Shown in pieces: positions 18,546 to 27,086 of a DNA stretch of 64,000 nucleotides (the stretch's first letter is position 1; each line of letters opens with the position of its first letter). The DNA is from Oligoflexus sp. (lineage in GTDB: Bacteria; Bdellovibrionota_B; Oligoflexia; Oligoflexales; Oligoflexaceae). The stretch lies in the NCBI GenBank assembly GCA_014378195.1, contig JACMOC010000007.1, positions 1 through 64,000 of the forward strand. Direction: 5' to 3'. A program made the translations under genes and the position numbers. The notes beneath the pieces are model-generated. The model saw nothing but the letters and a program-made list of their open reading frames with translations. It had not been told where the DNA came from and ran no database searches.

Positions 18546-18727
18546 CGTGCATCTCTCCCGAGTAAGGCGTAGATCGATATCGGGCAAAAGGGTGAAACTG
18601 TTTAGTATTTGATAACAAGTTTTTAATATTCATTATATTAGATAGTTACATGACTATTTTTCCTCCGATTTCACAGCTGAAGACACTCAATATGGTAAAA
18701 TATAGGTTCACAACAAAGAGGTCTTTC

Positions 18728-19234
18728 ATGGTTGGAGCAATCAGCTGCACGGTTTTTATTTTCGCATTGATGATAGGCGGGTTTTTTCTCCTTCCCACAG
18801 CTCATAAGGACCTCAAACTCTCCAATGTTGCCATCACTTTGATTGATGCTCTTGGTGATAGGAATAACATTGAGGCAGGGCAGGTCACGGCTCCCTGTTT
18901 AGCGACGATCGACGATGCGATTACCGATCAATTCACCATGCTTTTGCAGAAAATCAGAGCTTACCCCGGAAGCACCACCTACCTTAATGGTGTGTACGTG
19001 ACTGTAGCGCCCGGAGATAGGCGTCCCATCTTCCAAATTCGTTATCCGGCACCAGAGTACTGTGCACCTTTCGTAGCGGCCTACAAAGCGTGTTTCAGCA
19101 AAAGTCGCCAAGCTGAGGACGCCGAAAAACAGATCGGTGCTACAGGGGCCTGCGTTAAGGAGGCTGCCCAGTCGCTTCATGTAAAAGAGGATTGGTCGGG
19201 ACTCATTGAGGAACACACACCGAAGGCGCGTTAA
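18728..19234 (+). CDS. single-pass membrane protein of unknown function
   Basis: 168 residues with a hydrophobic N-terminal anchor (residues about 4-23, GAISCTVFIFALMIGG) and an outside domain holding five Cys residues, of which several (APCL, EYCAPF, KACF, GACV) could pair in disulfides. I do not recognise a family. The ATG at 18728 is chosen because AGAGG lies 6 bases upstream; the frame is open to 18650 without a good ribosome binding site. It is divergent from the glucanase gene, and the AT-rich region between them (18546-18727) probably holds both promoters. Confidence 0.6.
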   Translation: MVGAISCTVFIFALMIGGFFLLPTAHKDLKLSNVAITLIDALGDRNNIEAGQVTAPCLATIDDAITDQFTMLLQKIRAYPGSTTYLNGVYVTVAPGDRRPIFQIRYPAPEYCAPFVAAYKACFSKSRQAEDAEKQIGATGACVKEAAQSLHVKEDWSGLIEEHTPKAR

Positions 19235-19361
19235 GCATAACCGCAAATGTATGAATAGGCTTAAAATTCAATTGTTTACGCATTATTGGGGTCCAAAATT
19301 GCTCAGTATCTCTCAGACAAATGGTATTCTGCCTTCGACTCAATGCTTGAAAGGTAATCTT

Positions 19362-19628
19362 ATGAGAACTCTTCGCCTCGCGACTCCCATGATGCTTGTG
19401 TTTTTGACAGCCGCCTCCTTGCTTGCATGCGTTCACGGCCCCGGTAAAAATGAGGATAAAACGCCCGAGCTTGCGGCTCCTAATCCGGACAAATCGCGCA
19501 TGTTTGATTGTATGGGCGAGAACCAGACGACCCACGGCACCACACGCCCCGACTGTCTCCCTAACGACGCCGATGGTGCGTCTCGTGATACCGAATCCGG
19601 TAGTGGGGCTATGAATCTATTTCCGTAA
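19362..19628 (+). CDS. small lipoprotein
   Basis: An 88-residue protein: signal peptide with lipobox LLAC, followed by a charged, Pro/Asp/Gly-rich mature part with two further Cys residues (FDCMG and PDCLP). The ATG at 19362 follows AAAGG at good spacing. The frame is open back to 19206 but that region overlaps the end of the preceding gene and has no signal. Function unknown. Confidence 0.6.
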   Translation: MRTLRLATPMMLVFLTAASLLACVHGPGKNEDKTPELAAPNPDKSRMFDCMGENQTTHGTTRPDCLPNDADGASRDTESGSGAMNLFP

Positions 19629-19733
19629 AAGCCCATTCCGATTGTTCTACGTCGCCGAAGGCAATGGTGTTACGATAAATTTAAGAGATCTGGGCTTTAT
19701 TCGGATAAAGTATCGTCGCTTGAAGGAGTGAAC

Positions 19734-19919
19734 ATGAAAATAGCATTCGTTGCGATAGTCCTGGCCTTGATCGGTACCGCCGTTTTTCTACAATCGGGTC
19801 ACATGCAAGTCGCCGCAAAAAAGAGCGTTTCTGATAAAGAAAGCGCACAGGCAGAGGTGGAGCCGGCCAGAAATCATCAGCGGGAGAGCTCTGAGGCTTT
19901 TCAGCCAACATTTGAATAA
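19734..19919 (+). CDS. small envelope protein with N-terminal membrane segment
   Basis: A 61-residue protein: hydrophobic residues 3-20 (signal or anchor), then a charged tail rich in Glu, Lys, Ser and Ala. The ATG at 19734 has GAAGGAG 5 bases upstream, and a strong terminator follows 18 bases after the stop, so the short unit looks like a real gene. No family recognised. Confidence 0.55.
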   Translation: MKIAFVAIVLALIGTAVFLQSGHMQVAAKKSVSDKESAQAEVEPARNHQRESSEAFQPTFE

Positions 19920-19937
19920 CTGTCTCTTCTAAAATGC

Positions 19938-19971
19938 AAAAAGCCAAGCTTTGATAGCCTGGCTTTTTTTG
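19938..19971. terminator. rho-independent terminator between convergent genes
   Basis: AAAAAGCCA (19938-19946) pairs with TGGCTTTTT (19960-19968), with T residues following on the plus strand and A residues preceding, so it can work in both directions between the small envelope protein gene and the SnoaL-like gene. Confidence 0.8.
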
Positions 19972-19983
19972 TTTCTCCAATCA

Positions 19984-20388
19984 TCAGCGGATTTTATCGA
20001 GCCATTCCTGAAGATTATGATAGCTCGTAACGCGCGATATTTTGTCGCCATTAAACTGGAAAAATGCGCCGGCTCGAATTGTATAAACCTGACCGCGTGC
20101 GGGTAATTGTCCTAGGTCTGTTTTTCTGTAGGTTCCCGTCACAAGGTATTCAGCGGCTCCATGCGTGCCTTCGTCGTTTATCATGATGACAACGTCGTGA
20201 ACATGTTCCTGATAACACTCGGCCTGACGATTCAAAAAGCTTTCATATGCCTTTTTACCTGTCTCGGCTTGTAAATGAACTGTGTCGTGAACCACAGACT
20301 CATCAAGCAAATCAAGAATCGTTCGGTAATAACCGCCGTTAAACAACTCAAAATATTGCGTCAGAATTTCTTTGTGCAGAGTCGTCAT
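19984..20388 (-). CDS. SnoaL-like / nuclear transport factor 2-fold protein
   Basis: A 134-residue cone-shaped alpha+beta barrel protein of the ketosteroid-isomerase/SnoaL superfamily: an N-terminal helix with YFELFNGGYYRTILDLLDESVVHD, a central strand pair (AAEYLVTGTYRKTD), and a closing FFQFNGDKISRVTSYHNLQEW. Family members are small-molecule isomerases, hydrolases or binding proteins; the substrate cannot be told. The ATG has GGGAGGG 6-7 bases upstream. Confidence 0.8.
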   Translation of the reverse strand: MTTLHKEILTQYFELFNGGYYRTILDLLDESVVHDTVHLQAETGKKAYESFLNRQAECYQEHVHDVVIMINDEGTHGAAEYLVTGTYRKTDLGQLPARGQVYTIRAGAFFQFNGDKISRVTSYHNLQEWLDKIR

Positions 20389-20807
20389 GAGGTCCCTCCC
20401 GAGTGCCTGATCTCAAAGTAACTTTACACGCCGACGCTTTAAAAGCAAAGCCCAGGGTCACTTCTAAACAAAGGAGAAAAATCAAGACCACGAACGTAAA
20501 TTTGCCGGTTATGCCGATATTTATCATAGTCTTTCTAACTGCACACTGCTCAATGATTTTCCATTCGAACGGCCTTTCCCCGCAAGTGAGATAAAATTTT
20601 GAAACGGGTCGATATCAGGGGGCGGGGTCTCAGGCAAGGTGTTGAGAGCATGAGGAGGGCAAAAGGTTTTTGTTTGATCACCAAAATAAAGCATTTGATA
20701 AAATTTTCACAGCGACAGCTCTCTATGCTGCCGCATAAACATGAAAAACCAGAGAATTCAAAGTGGTTTGGACTGAATATTTAGGAATTTGTATTCATAT
20801 GTTGTTA
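20389..20807. other. intergenic stretch without a convincing gene
   Basis: About 420 bases between the divergent SnoaL-like gene and the 3' end of the CorC/HlyC gene. A possible 27-codon frame at 20512 (begins MPIFIIVFLTAHC, lipobox-like) lacks a ribosome binding site at usable distance. I see no strong hairpin with a T run. It probably contains the promoter of the SnoaL-like gene at its left end. Confidence 0.4.
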
Positions 20808-22142
20808 TTAACTGTGAAGCGGATGAGATTCGACCGGGAGTGCATGGACAAGGATCTTGTCGACCCGCCTCCCATCCATGTCAACGACTTCGATCCGGAG
20901 ATTATCAAGCTGCAATACATCGCCTTCGCGCGGAATGCGTCCCATCTGTTGCATAAGGAGACCAGCGATAGTCTGAATATCTTCCCCTTCCGTGATCGAT
21001 TTGAAGTCCACCCGAAAGTTCTCTTCAAAATCATGAATGGCCGTCATCCCATCGACGAGCATACTGCCATCTTCACGGCGCACAAATCGCTGTCGCTCTT
21101 GATTGGCCTCATGGGGCAAGGCCCCCACGATAGCTTCCATCATATCGATGATAGTGAGCATGCCGGCCATGCCGCCGTATTCATCGATAACAATGGCAAC
21201 GTGAGCGCTTTTTTCCTTAAACGTCCCAAGGACCCCAACCACAGAAACAGACTCAGGCACCATCAAGGCATCGATCAAACAATCACGCAAATCCCACTTC
21301 GGATTTTGTGAAATGGCATCAAGCATTAATTTGGTAGACAGTAGGCCGATGATGTTATCGAGTCTATCGTTATAGACAGGGAAGTAAGTGTGTTTGCTGG
21401 TGCGCACTTTTTCAAGCACGGCTTGAGGCTCGTAACTATTGATGTCAAAACTCACAATTTTCGTGCGTGGAGTCATGACGTCAGCCGCTGAGAGGGAACC
21501 GAGGCGTAGACTGCGTTTGATGATCGTTTCTTCTTCGGCATCAAACACACCCGCTTCAGCGCCTTGCTCGACCATGAGTTTCACTTCTTCTTGGGTGACT
21601 TGGAGTGCTGCAACATGGTGCATCCTCATCAGCTTCAAAATAAATTCTGTTGAATACGCGAGCACTTTCACGGCGGGGGTTGCGATGAAAGCCATCATTC
21701 GGACCGCTGGCGCTATTTTTACGGCTGTTTGTTCGGGATGAGCCAGTGCGATCTGTTTCGGAACCAATTCGCCAAGTACGGACGATAAAAACGAAGAGAA
21801 TAAAACGATAAGAGTCAGGCCGATGGCTTCTGCATGTTCGACGAAAAAGCTCGAATGGAGAGAGTCGGCGATCAGATGGCCAATCCTGTTCGAGAGGGTC
21901 GAACCACCCAAAGCACCGATCAGAATCCCGATTATAGTGATCCCAATCTGAATGGAGGCCAGGAGTTTCGAGGGGGCATCGATCAGATTCAGAGCGGCTT
22001 TCGCTCCGGATTTGCCGGTATTTGCCAGAGCCTGAAGGCGGATTCGATTTGACGAGACGATGGCCATCTCCGACATAGCGAGAAAACCGTTGAGGAGTAT
22101 CAAGCTAAGTATGATGAGCACTTCTAATCCAATCGAATCCAC
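20808..22142 (-). CDS. CorC/HlyC-family membrane protein (CNNM domain plus CBS pair)
   Basis: A 444-residue inner-membrane protein: an N-terminal DUF21/CNNM domain with about four membrane segments (residues 1-195), a pair of CBS domains (about 215-335, including DVMTPRTKIV and the HVAIVIDEYGG motif), and a C-terminal transporter-associated domain (about 350-435). Relatives are linked to magnesium/cobalt homeostasis. Translation starts at GTG 22142 with AGGAG 7 bases upstream. It is 18 bases downstream of the aminopeptidase gene on the same strand, so the two are probably cotranscribed. Confidence 0.92.
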   Translation of the reverse strand: MDSIGLEVLIILSLILLNGFLAMSEMAIVSSNRIRLQALANTGKSGAKAALNLIDAPSKLLASIQIGITIIGILIGALGGSTLSNRIGHLIADSLHSSFFVEHAEAIGLTLIVLFSSFLSSVLGELVPKQIALAHPEQTAVKIAPAVRMMAFIATPAVKVLAYSTEFILKLMRMHHVAALQVTQEEVKLMVEQGAEAGVFDAEEETIIKRSLRLGSLSAADVMTPRTKIVSFDINSYEPQAVLEKVRTSKHTYFPVYNDRLDNIIGLLSTKLMLDAISQNPKWDLRDCLIDALMVPESVSVVGVLGTFKEKSAHVAIVIDEYGGMAGMLTIIDMMEAIVGALPHEANQERQRFVRREDGSMLVDGMTAIHDFEENFRVDFKSITEGEDIQTIAGLLMQQMGRIPREGDVLQLDNLRIEVVDMDGRRVDKILVHALPVESHPLHS

Positions 22143-22160
22143 TCGAGTCTCCTAAGGTGT

Positions 22161-23669
22161 TTAACTGAGGTGGTACTGCTGAAGGACGCCGCTTAGACAT
22201 TGGACGGCCTGTCCGCTCCCACCCGCCTCGCGAAGGGCGCCACGTTCCGCGTCGGCCCAGGCGTAGATATCAAGGTGAGCGAAAGGATACCCTTTGGCAA
22301 ATTCCGCTAAAAACAAAGCGGCAGTAACAGCACCACCATAGGAGCCAACGGCGCAATGGTTGATGTCCGCAACTGTCGTCTCCAAACGTGAACGGTATCC
22401 TTCAAACAGTGGCATGTGCCACATGAGATCTCCATGAGCTTGCGACTGACGTGTGATCACAGTCGTCAATTCTTCATCATTCGTAAAAAACCCGGCTACG
22501 TCCGCTCCAAGGCCTATTTTAATAGCTCCTGTAAGGGTTGCAGCAACTATGATAGCACAGGGTTTGTCCGCCCCTTTTTGCTCTCCAGCTACGGCCATCG
22601 CATCGGCTAGGACCAGGCGGCCTTCGGCATCAGTGTTATGAATTTCGACTGTCATACCGTTACGGGCTTTCAGAATATCACTCGGACGGAAGGAATGGCC
22701 CGAAATAGCGTTTTCTGCGAGCGGTATATAGACATCGACGTTGCGTTGGATTTTGCTTTCAACGAGCCAATAAAGAGTTCCTAGTATGGCTGCAGCGCCT
22801 CCCATATCTTTTTTCATGAGCCGCATGCTGGCTGGATCTTTTATATCGAGACCACCCGAATCAAACGTCACGCCTTTGCCAACTAAGGCTATGGGTTGGT
22901 CTTTAACGCCCGTCGGACGATAACGAACATGAAGGAGGCAAGGGCGGTGCTGGGACGCCGAGCCAACGGCTAAGTGGAGTCCCATGCGTTCCCGTTTCAG
23001 CCGTTCTTCATCCCAAATGCTGACCGAAACAATGTCGTTGCCATCAAAGAGTTTGGAGGCTTCAAGGGCAAAGGATAGAGGGAAAAGAATATTGGGCGGC
23101 GTGTTAACGAGATGACGCGCAATGTTTACGCCGATGCCGAGATTTTGAGCCTCGAGCCAGATCTTTTTATCGACATCCAAAACAAGCTGCGGCAGGTTCA
23201 GCGGTTGGTTCTGCACAAGAGGACGGTAAGCGTAAGCCGCCATTTCAAGGCCAACCAAAGCTCCGCGTATTTCTTCATTCGTGGCGTTGACGAATTTGAC
23301 TTTGACCCGAGCCGAGCGATATTTTTTGAGCTCAACAAACGCTCGTCCCATAAGGTCCCGCGCTAAACCGTAAGCGCTTGGAGCCAAAAGACCCCCATCG
23401 CGCTTCTGGCCTTCAGTGATGCTGCGCGGCCTGAGAATTACGAGGGGGCCTGTTTTGCCAGCTAGGCTGAAAAGGTCAGTTTCCTCAAAGTTAACAAGTT
23501 TGCTTTGCCAGGGGAGGAGCTGATCGTTGAGTGTTTGCAAAACCGCAACGGGATCACTTTGCTGGCCGCAGTATATAATCTGGGTGTCGGTTTCGGACGG
23601 GTCGAACGATGCCGACGCTAGCCAGGACTTGATATTCCAACCGAACAAGTGTCTTTCTTTTTGAGACAT
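22161..23669 (-). CDS. M17 leucyl aminopeptidase
   Basis: A 502-residue cytosolic exopeptidase. The catalytic C-terminal half has VGKGVTFDSGGLDIK (metal-binding Lys and Asp), MKKDMGGAA, and the family signature NTDAEGRLVLAD. The N-terminal half is the usual regulatory macrodomain-like part. It removes N-terminal amino acids from peptides using two metal ions. I chose the ATG at 23669, which has AGAGGG about 9 bases upstream; an ATG at 23690 would add seven residues but has its AGGA too close. Confidence 0.93.
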   Translation of the reverse strand: MSQKERHLFGWNIKSWLASASFDPSETDTQIIYCGQQSDPVAVLQTLNDQLLPWQSKLVNFEETDLFSLAGKTGPLVILRPRSITEGQKRDGGLLAPSAYGLARDLMGRAFVELKKYRSARVKVKFVNATNEEIRGALVGLEMAAYAYRPLVQNQPLNLPQLVLDVDKKIWLEAQNLGIGVNIARHLVNTPPNILFPLSFALEASKLFDGNDIVSVSIWDEERLKRERMGLHLAVGSASQHRPCLLHVRYRPTGVKDQPIALVGKGVTFDSGGLDIKDPASMRLMKKDMGGAAAILGTLYWLVESKIQRNVDVYIPLAENAISGHSFRPSDILKARNGMTVEIHNTDAEGRLVLADAMAVAGEQKGADKPCAIIVAATLTGAIKIGLGADVAGFFTNDEELTTVITRQSQAHGDLMWHMPLFEGYRSRLETTVADINHCAVGSYGGAVTAALFLAEFAKGYPFAHLDIYAWADAERGALREAGGSGQAVQCLSGVLQQYHLS

Positions 23670-23690
23670 GGGGGCCCTCTTCGATGCCAT

Positions 23691-23988
23691 TTCCTATCTG
23701 AAGTCAATTAGAATAGCAGCTTGCAGGTCCGTAGGTAAGCCTTTGATCAAGCCGACTTTCGAAGATTCTTTAGGCAATCATTGGTGAGCACGCTTGGCTT
23801 GCTAGGGATTTACGGTCTATAATCATCGCTGAAACACCAGATTTTAACCCTCCAATATGAATGGGTATTTAAAGGAAGCCGAAGAGAGTGCGCAGAGGTA
23901 TGGGAAAGTAATGGACTTTTTGCACTGCGACCTTATATTGGCGGAACTTCCGATATCCAGACAGCGATACGTAGGCAGGAGATATGGT
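23691..23988. other. intergenic region upstream of the ferredoxin gene
   Basis: About 300 bases between divergent genes. It holds a candidate promoter at 23794-23823. The ferredoxin frame is open from an ATG at 23857, but the 44 extra codons have no ferredoxin similarity and no ribosome binding site, so I treat this as untranslated leader. Confidence 0.45.
23794..23823 (+). promoter_or_regulatory. candidate sigma-70 promoter for the ferredoxin-nth unit
   Basis: TTGGCT at 23794-23799 and a perfect TATAAT at 23818-23823, spaced by 18 bases. It would give a leader of about 160 bases before the ferredoxin start. Confidence 0.5.
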
Positions 23989-24270
23989 ATGCCAAAAGTA
24001 AATATTAAAACCGATAAACTCACCCTTGACGTTAAAGAAGGTTATGCGCTCATCGACATGTGCGAAGAACATGACACGTCTATCCTCTTCGGCTGCCGCG
24101 ACGGTGCCTGTGGCGCGTGTATGGTTCGCATCGTTGAAGGCGCCGACCATTTAAGTCCCATGCAGGATGACGAACGTGACTTTCTCGAAACAATGGCTGC
24201 CGAGCCCAATGAGCGTCTGGCTTGCCAATGTAAAGTATACGGCGACGTCGTTCTCGAGGTGTCTGAATAA
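23989..24270 (+). CDS. 2Fe-2S ferredoxin (plant/cyanobacterial type)
   Basis: A 93-residue beta-grasp electron carrier. The cluster ligands are visible as C-R-D-G-A-C-G-A-C in FGCRDGACGACMVRI plus a fourth Cys in ERLACQCKV near the C-terminus, the CX4CX2C...C pattern. The ATG at 23989 follows GCAGGAGA at good spacing. The next gene, nth, encodes a 4Fe-4S enzyme; the 24-base gap suggests cotranscription, but a functional link is only a guess. Confidence 0.9.
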   Translation: MPKVNIKTDKLTLDVKEGYALIDMCEEHDTSILFGCRDGACGACMVRIVEGADHLSPMQDDERDFLETMAAEPNERLACQCKVYGDVVLEVSE

Positions 24271-24294
24271 ATCAGTGCAGGGCGGGATGTAGTG

Positions 24295-25095
24295 ATGGTA
24301 GCACTTGGATCTTTGGTCAAACGCAAAGCTGCTGCGCGGATCATTTTGCAGAAACTCGAGGCAGCCAATCCCAACCCTCATTGCGAACTCATCTACCATA
24401 CGCCTTACCAGCTTCTGGTTTCCGTTGTTCTCTCCGCGCAGACGACCGATATTATGGTCAACCGTGTGATGGCCCCTCAGTACGAAGGCAAATTCACACC
24501 AAAAACCACGGTCGAACTTGGTATCGAGGGTATCCTTGCCAGGATTCGTTCGATCGGACTTGCACCGACTAAAGCCAAAAACGTTTACAATTTAAGCCGT
24601 ATTCTTCTGCAGCGATTCCATGGCGAAGTTCCCTCGTCACGAGAGGACCTCGAAAGTCTCCCCGGAGTCGGCCGCAAAACGGCAAACGTGATACTGGGCG
24701 AAATTTTCCGCGAGCCGACGCTTGCTGTTGATACTCATGTGTATCGGGTGACAAGACGCCTTGGTCTGCAGAATGAATCCACGCCCGACAAAGCCGAACT
24801 CGAGCTTCTTAAGGTGGTGGATCCCTCGTTTCTACCCGATGGGCATCATCATTTTATCCTTCACGGGCGTTATACGTGCAAAGCGCTTTCGCCTCTCTGC
24901 AATGCGTGTGTGTTGAACGATATCTGTCCGAGTTATGAAGACCTTCGGCCAAAACCTAAGGACGGTAAGGTGAAAGCCAGAACATCAGTCGCGAAACCCA
25001 AGACGAAACCAAAGCCGAAAAAAATCGCGTCTCGACCTTTGAAAGTCAGTGAAATGAAGGCACCCCCTAAAAAGAAAACGACAAAAAAGGTTTAA
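24295..25095 (+). CDS. nth: endonuclease III (DNA glycosylase/AP lyase)
   Basis: A 266-residue base-excision repair enzyme. It has the helix-hairpin-helix LPGVGRKTANVILG with the catalytic Lys, AVDTHVYRV with the catalytic Asp, and a 4Fe-4S loop with spacing CX6CX2CX5C (CKALSPLCNACVLNDIC). E. coli Nth is about 211 residues; the excess is a basic tail of about 50 residues, rich in Lys, Pro and Thr, that may bind DNA. ATG 24295 and GTG 24292 are both possible starts after GGCGGG. The gene overlaps the 3' end of maf on the other strand by four bases. Confidence 0.95.
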   Translation: MVALGSLVKRKAAARIILQKLEAANPNPHCELIYHTPYQLLVSVVLSAQTTDIMVNRVMAPQYEGKFTPKTTVELGIEGILARIRSIGLAPTKAKNVYNLSRILLQRFHGEVPSSREDLESLPGVGRKTANVILGEIFREPTLAVDTHVYRVTRRLGLQNESTPDKAELELLKVVDPSFLPDGHHHFILHGRYTCKALSPLCNACVLNDICPSYEDLRPKPKDGKVKARTSVAKPKTKPKPKKIASRPLKVSEMKAPPKKKTTKKV

Positions 25096-25721
25096 TCCTC
25101 AAGCTCGACGTCCCAAGGTCCGGATGCGTTCACCAAAACATTGATTTGAAGCGCGCGCAGCTCTTCAAGTAGAGAGGGCAAACAAAGGCCAATGACGGTG
25201 CTGAGGTCGCCTTCCATCTCCCCAAAGAGATTCATCCCCTTGTTCTCGTATTGATAACAGCCTGCGCAGCCTTCCCACTCGGCCGTATCCAGATAAGCCT
25301 CAATCTCCTCGTCGCTCAACGGCCGCATACTCATCTTTGCGCTGTCGACACGCGTTTTGAGAAGGCGCGGTCCCGCGGCCGTATAAGCTACGAGAGTGTA
25401 GGCGCTGTGTAAGACATGCCAATTTCCCGCGAATAAACACAGACGGTTATGGGCTTCCTCGCGACTTTCCGCTTTCCCATAAGCGGTTCCAAAAAAATCG
25501 AGCACCTGGTCAGCCGCAATCGCGATGAAGTTTTCGCCTGTGAATGCCAGCGACAAACCTTTGGCCTCACTCCTCTTGCGCGCTAATTCCTCAGGAGTCT
25601 CGGCAGTTATAGCGTCTTCGTCAACATTCGGAGCCATTGGCCGGTGATTGATTCCCACTTGATTCAATAAAGCACGGCGATAACTCGAAGTTGATGCTAA
25701 TACGAGATGATTGATCTTCAT
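25092..25721 (-). CDS. maf: Maf-family nucleotide pyrophosphatase
   Basis: A 209-residue protein with the Maf N-terminal signature LASTSSYRRALL, the acidic AADQVL element and the K-R-x-D region. Family members hydrolyse non-canonical or canonical nucleoside triphosphates, and overexpression affects septum formation. The usual KVLD-type motif after AADQ is altered, and a WEGCAGCYQYENKG element stands where most members have AGGY-IQG, so substrate preference may differ. The ATG has AGGAG 7 bases upstream. Confidence 0.88.
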   Translation of the reverse strand: MKINHLVLASTSSYRRALLNQVGINHRPMAPNVDEDAITAETPEELARKRSEAKGLSLAFTGENFIAIAADQVLDFFGTAYGKAESREEAHNRLCLFAGNWHVLHSAYTLVAYTAAGPRLLKTRVDSAKMSMRPLSDEEIEAYLDTAEWEGCAGCYQYENKGMNLFGEMEGDLSTVIGLCLPSLLEELRALQINVLVNASGPWDVELED

Positions 25722-25804
25722 ACAAAGCTCCTATAGAATACGTCGGAATCTTTATGGTGCCACTAGGGCATCAAAATGGGCAAATAAGCCGCAAAAGTGA
25801 GCCT

Positions 25805-27007
25805 ATGGACACGAATCTTATTCCCCTTCATCCTGAACTACAGACTCAGCCGTCTGTTTATATTCCAGAAGAGTTTATCCCACTAGCGGAAGATCCCAAT
25901 TCGTTGACTTCGCAGATGGCTGCGCGTTTTAAAGTTGATCCCAGGACCTTCATCAACTGGCGTTGGCAGATGAAGCATCAGGTGACCGAAGGGGAGCAGG
26001 CCGCGGCGATACTCGATCTGAAGGAGCAGGAGACCCAGGGCTTTGATCAGCTGAAGCACCTCTTCAACGCTGGGATCACGCCTTATTATATGGGCTTGAT
26101 GGTCCCGCGACTGGAGGATGACGAGTGTCCTATAAGGCTCCAGGCTCTGCCGCGAGTTGAAGAGTTGAAAGATAGCCTTGGCGTTGCCGATCCCCTTTCC
26201 GAGGTTGCACACTCACCGGTACGTGAAGTTGTGCAGGTGTATCCCGATCGCGTGGCCTTTTGTGTGGCCCAGCTGTGCCCGGTCTATTGCCGTTATTGTT
26301 TTCGCAAACGCCGCGATGAAGAGATCGGGCTCCACTTCAACCGCGCGATCATCGACAAGGGCATAGCTTATATTGCAGCGAATCCCGCTATTCGCGATGT
26401 TTTAATTACTGGCGGTGATTCCTTTGTTGCGTCTGACTCTGCGATTGAAGGTCTTTTGCAACGCATTCGAGCAATCCCCCATGTGGAGATTATTCGTTTC
26501 GGAACGCGTACGCCCGTCACTCTTCCCTATCGTGTCACCGATCGTTTGGCAAAAATCCTTGCGAAATATCATCCAGTATTTGTGAATACGCATTTTAATT
26601 GTGCCGAAGAAATAACGCCCGAAGCGGCGCTCGCGGTCGCCAACCTGGTGAATAATGGCATTCCTGTTGGAAATCAGGCCGTGTTGCTCAAAGGCGTCAA
26701 CGACAGCCCCGAGCGTATGATGGCTCTTTGCCGGTCGCTTCTGAAAATTCGCGCGCGGCCTTATTATGTGTTTCATCCTCATAGTGTTCAGGGCACCGAG
26801 CATCTGCGTGTTTCTGTGCGACGAGGGCTCGAGGTCATGAAATCTCTTCGTGGAAATATTACGGGGATGGGAATTCCGGCTTATATTATGGATACCCCCT
26901 CCGGGAAGATTCCACTTCAGCACAACTATATACTTGGTATCGACGGCGAGGATCTCATCCTCGAAACGATTCGCGGCGAAATCTGGCGTGAAAAAGACGT
27001 TTATTAG
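25805..27007 (+). CDS. KamA-family radical SAM protein (lysine 2,3-aminomutase / EpmB type)
   Basis: A 400-residue radical SAM enzyme with the cluster motif CPVYCRYC (CX3CX2C), the downstream ITGGDSFV loop that binds SAM, and PVGNQAVLLKGVND, which is typical of the KamA family. Members move the amino group of lysine between C2 and C3, either on free lysine or on the lysine that is later attached to EF-P. Length fits the family, without the long C-terminal oligomerisation tail. The start is uncertain: ATG 25805 or ATG 25754 (17 more residues); neither has a strong ribosome binding site. Confidence 0.88.
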   Translation: MDTNLIPLHPELQTQPSVYIPEEFIPLAEDPNSLTSQMAARFKVDPRTFINWRWQMKHQVTEGEQAAAILDLKEQETQGFDQLKHLFNAGITPYYMGLMVPRLEDDECPIRLQALPRVEELKDSLGVADPLSEVAHSPVREVVQVYPDRVAFCVAQLCPVYCRYCFRKRRDEEIGLHFNRAIIDKGIAYIAANPAIRDVLITGGDSFVASDSAIEGLLQRIRAIPHVEIIRFGTRTPVTLPYRVTDRLAKILAKYHPVFVNTHFNCAEEITPEAALAVANLVNNGIPVGNQAVLLKGVNDSPERMMALCRSLLKIRARPYYVFHPHSVQGTEHLRVSVRRGLEVMKSLRGNITGMGIPAYIMDTPSGKIPLQHNYILGIDGEDLILETIRGEIWREKDVY

Positions 27008-27086
27008 GCGAATCTAAGTGCTTAAATCTGTCCTTAGATATTGGTTCTTGTGAGAGGACGGCGCCGCTTGATGATGCAAATAAGAT

